The notes under the pieces: generated by a model | Database searches by the model: none | What the model was told of the DNA's origin: nothing | Seen by the model: the letters and a program-made list of their open reading frames with translations, nothing else | Position numbers and translations under genes: made by a program | NCBI GenBank assembly: GCA_023426145.1 | Contig: JAFABG010000034.1 | Span: forward strand, 62,001-126,000 | Length of the DNA: 64,000 bases | Reading direction: 5' to 3' | Origin: Bacteroidota bacterium | GTDB taxonomy: Bacteria > Bacteroidota > Bacteroidia > Bacteroidales > Bacteroidaceae | In this document: positions 63,247 through 64,000 of the stretch, piece after piece | Layout: each line of letters starts with the position of its first letter | Numbering within the stretch: position 1 is the first letter of the stretch

Positions 63247-64000
63247 TTATTCTACACGGCGAGAACCGTCGCCGATCACCACATCATACACTTTTGGACT
63301 TCTGCCGAACTTCGCTTTAAAAGCTTCTGAAGTCTTCTCCACGAAGTTATCGTATAATTCATTTTTCACTAGATTGATGGTACAGCCACCGAATCCGCCA
63401 CCCATAACGCGAGAGCCGGTTACACCATATTCTTTGGCGCAGTCGTTCAAGAAGTCAAGCTCTTCACAGCTTACTTCATAAAGCTTGCTCATGCCGTGGT
63501 GTGTTTCGTACATTTTCTGTCCCACAGTTTCGTAGTCGTCTTTTTCCAAAGCATCACAAACGTCAAGCACGCGTTGAATTTCTTCAATCACATATTCTGC
63601 ACGCATGAAATCTTCAGCGTTGATATCCGCTTTCGCTTCTTCAAGCATCTCCATGGTACAGTCGCGCAAGAACTCCACGTGAGGATGTTTCTTCTGGATA
63701 GCCGCTACAGCAGCTTCGCAACTTTGACGGCGTTTGTTGTAAGCCGATGAAGCCAGTTCGTGTTTCACAACTGAATCCATCAACACCAAGCGATAACCTT
63801 CTGGATGGAAGGGGAAATACTGATACTCCAATGAACGACAATCCAAACGAATCAAGCTGCCTGCTTTACCAAATACAGAAGCAAACTGGTCCATGATTCC
63901 GCAGTTCACACCGCAATAGTTATGTTCTGTTGCTTGACCCACTTTGGCCAATTCGAATTTATCAATCTTACCTTCGCCAAACAGTTCGTTCAAAGCAAAA
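63247..64000 (-). CDS. galK: Galactokinase, C-terminal part (start outside window)
   Basis: About 250 C-terminal residues of this GHMP kinase are visible, and the frame continues past the right edge. Features are NYCGVNCGIMDQFAS with the catalytic Asp region, MDSVVKHELASSAYN, and the third GHMP motif GSRVMGGGFGGC. It phosphorylates galactose at C1 in the Leloir pathway. It is transcribed toward the arabinan locus from outside the window. Galactose is often released with arabinose from pectic side chains. Confidence 0.93.
   Translation of the reverse strand, partial: FALNELFGEGKIDKFELAKVGQATEHNYCGVNCGIMDQFASVFGKAGSLIRLDCRSLEYQYFPFHPEGYRLVLMDSVVKHELASSAYNKRRQSCEAAVAAIQKKHPHVEFLRDCTMEMLEEAKADINAEDFMRAEYVIEEIQRVLDVCDALEKDDYETVGQKMYETHHGMSKLYEVSCEELDFLNDCAKEYGVTGSRVMGGGFGGCTINLVKNELYDNFVEKTSEAFKAKFGRSPKVYDVVIGDGSRRVE

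Noticed and set aside
1..64000. tRNA, rRNA, IS elements or prophage
   Set aside because: No clover-leaf-like sequence, transposase, integrase or phage structural gene was recognised on either strand.

Overview
The window is chromosomal DNA from a Bacteroides-type gut bacterium (Bacteroidales). Four things in the sequence point there: paired SusC/SusD genes, a hybrid two-component regulator fused to an AraC domain, promoters with the Bacteroides -7 element TAnnTTTG in place of a TATAAT box, and a Nudix-type AraR. The order arabinose operon, arabinan locus, galactokinase matches the arabinan locus of B. thetaiotaomicron as I remember it (around BT0346 to BT0370). No tRNA, rRNA, IS element, phage gene or CRISPR array was seen, and no gene looks broken. 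Two genes run off the ends: a PPi-phosphofructokinase on the left and galactokinase on the right.

Layout. 1-8.4 kb (+): pfp, a membrane-anchored GH25 lysozyme, then a 2-oxoacid dehydrogenase operon (E3, lipoate ligase, E2, fused E1 alpha/beta) and a flavodoxin-like protein. 8.5-18.4 kb: prmA (-), a Trp/Tyr/Gly- and Ser/Arg-rich secreted protein with a FadL-like outer-membrane protein (+), then leftward genes for a fimbrillin-like lipoprotein, guanine deaminase, a Gfo/Idh oxidoreductase, a solute-binding protein and a putative porin. 18.5-21.7 kb (-): a four-subunit 2-oxoacid:ferredoxin oxidoreductase operon containing an unlisted 58-residue membrane protein. 21.9-24.9 kb (+): a RavA/ViaA-like AAA/VWA pair. 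25.0-39.3 kb (-): rpiB and tkt, then the L-arabinose operon, transcribed as aldose epimerase, SSS transporter, AraR, AraD, AraA, ribulokinase, GH127, GH51. 39.8-63.1 kb: the arabinan utilization locus. Its leftward operon encodes a surface glycan-binding lipoprotein, two SusC/SusD pairs and a GH43 arabinanase; next comes the HTCS regulator; a rightward operon encodes GH43, GH51 and GH43.

How it works together (inference from family knowledge). Surface GH43 enzymes cut arabinan, the SusCD pairs import oligosaccharides, periplasmic GH51/GH43/GH127 enzymes release L-arabinose, and the SSS carrier and araA/B/D convert it to xylulose 5-phosphate for tkt and rpiB.

The most interesting non-coding signals are these. 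(1) Both arabinan operons have the same promoter layout: two T(G/A)TCCACC direct repeats 21 bp apart, then 20-21 bp, then an identical TATTTTTG -7 box. This is a candidate HTCS operator. (2) A 17-bp dyad, RGTGT-N7-ACACT, occurs twice over the -33 and -7 boxes of the arabinose operon and once upstream of the HTCS sites at the arabinan operon. This is a candidate AraR box. (3) Two unrelated-in-sequence arrays of 7-bp words, at 9.53 kb and 39.5 kb, share a strict 11-bp step and mostly alternating orientation. I do not recognise this repeat type.
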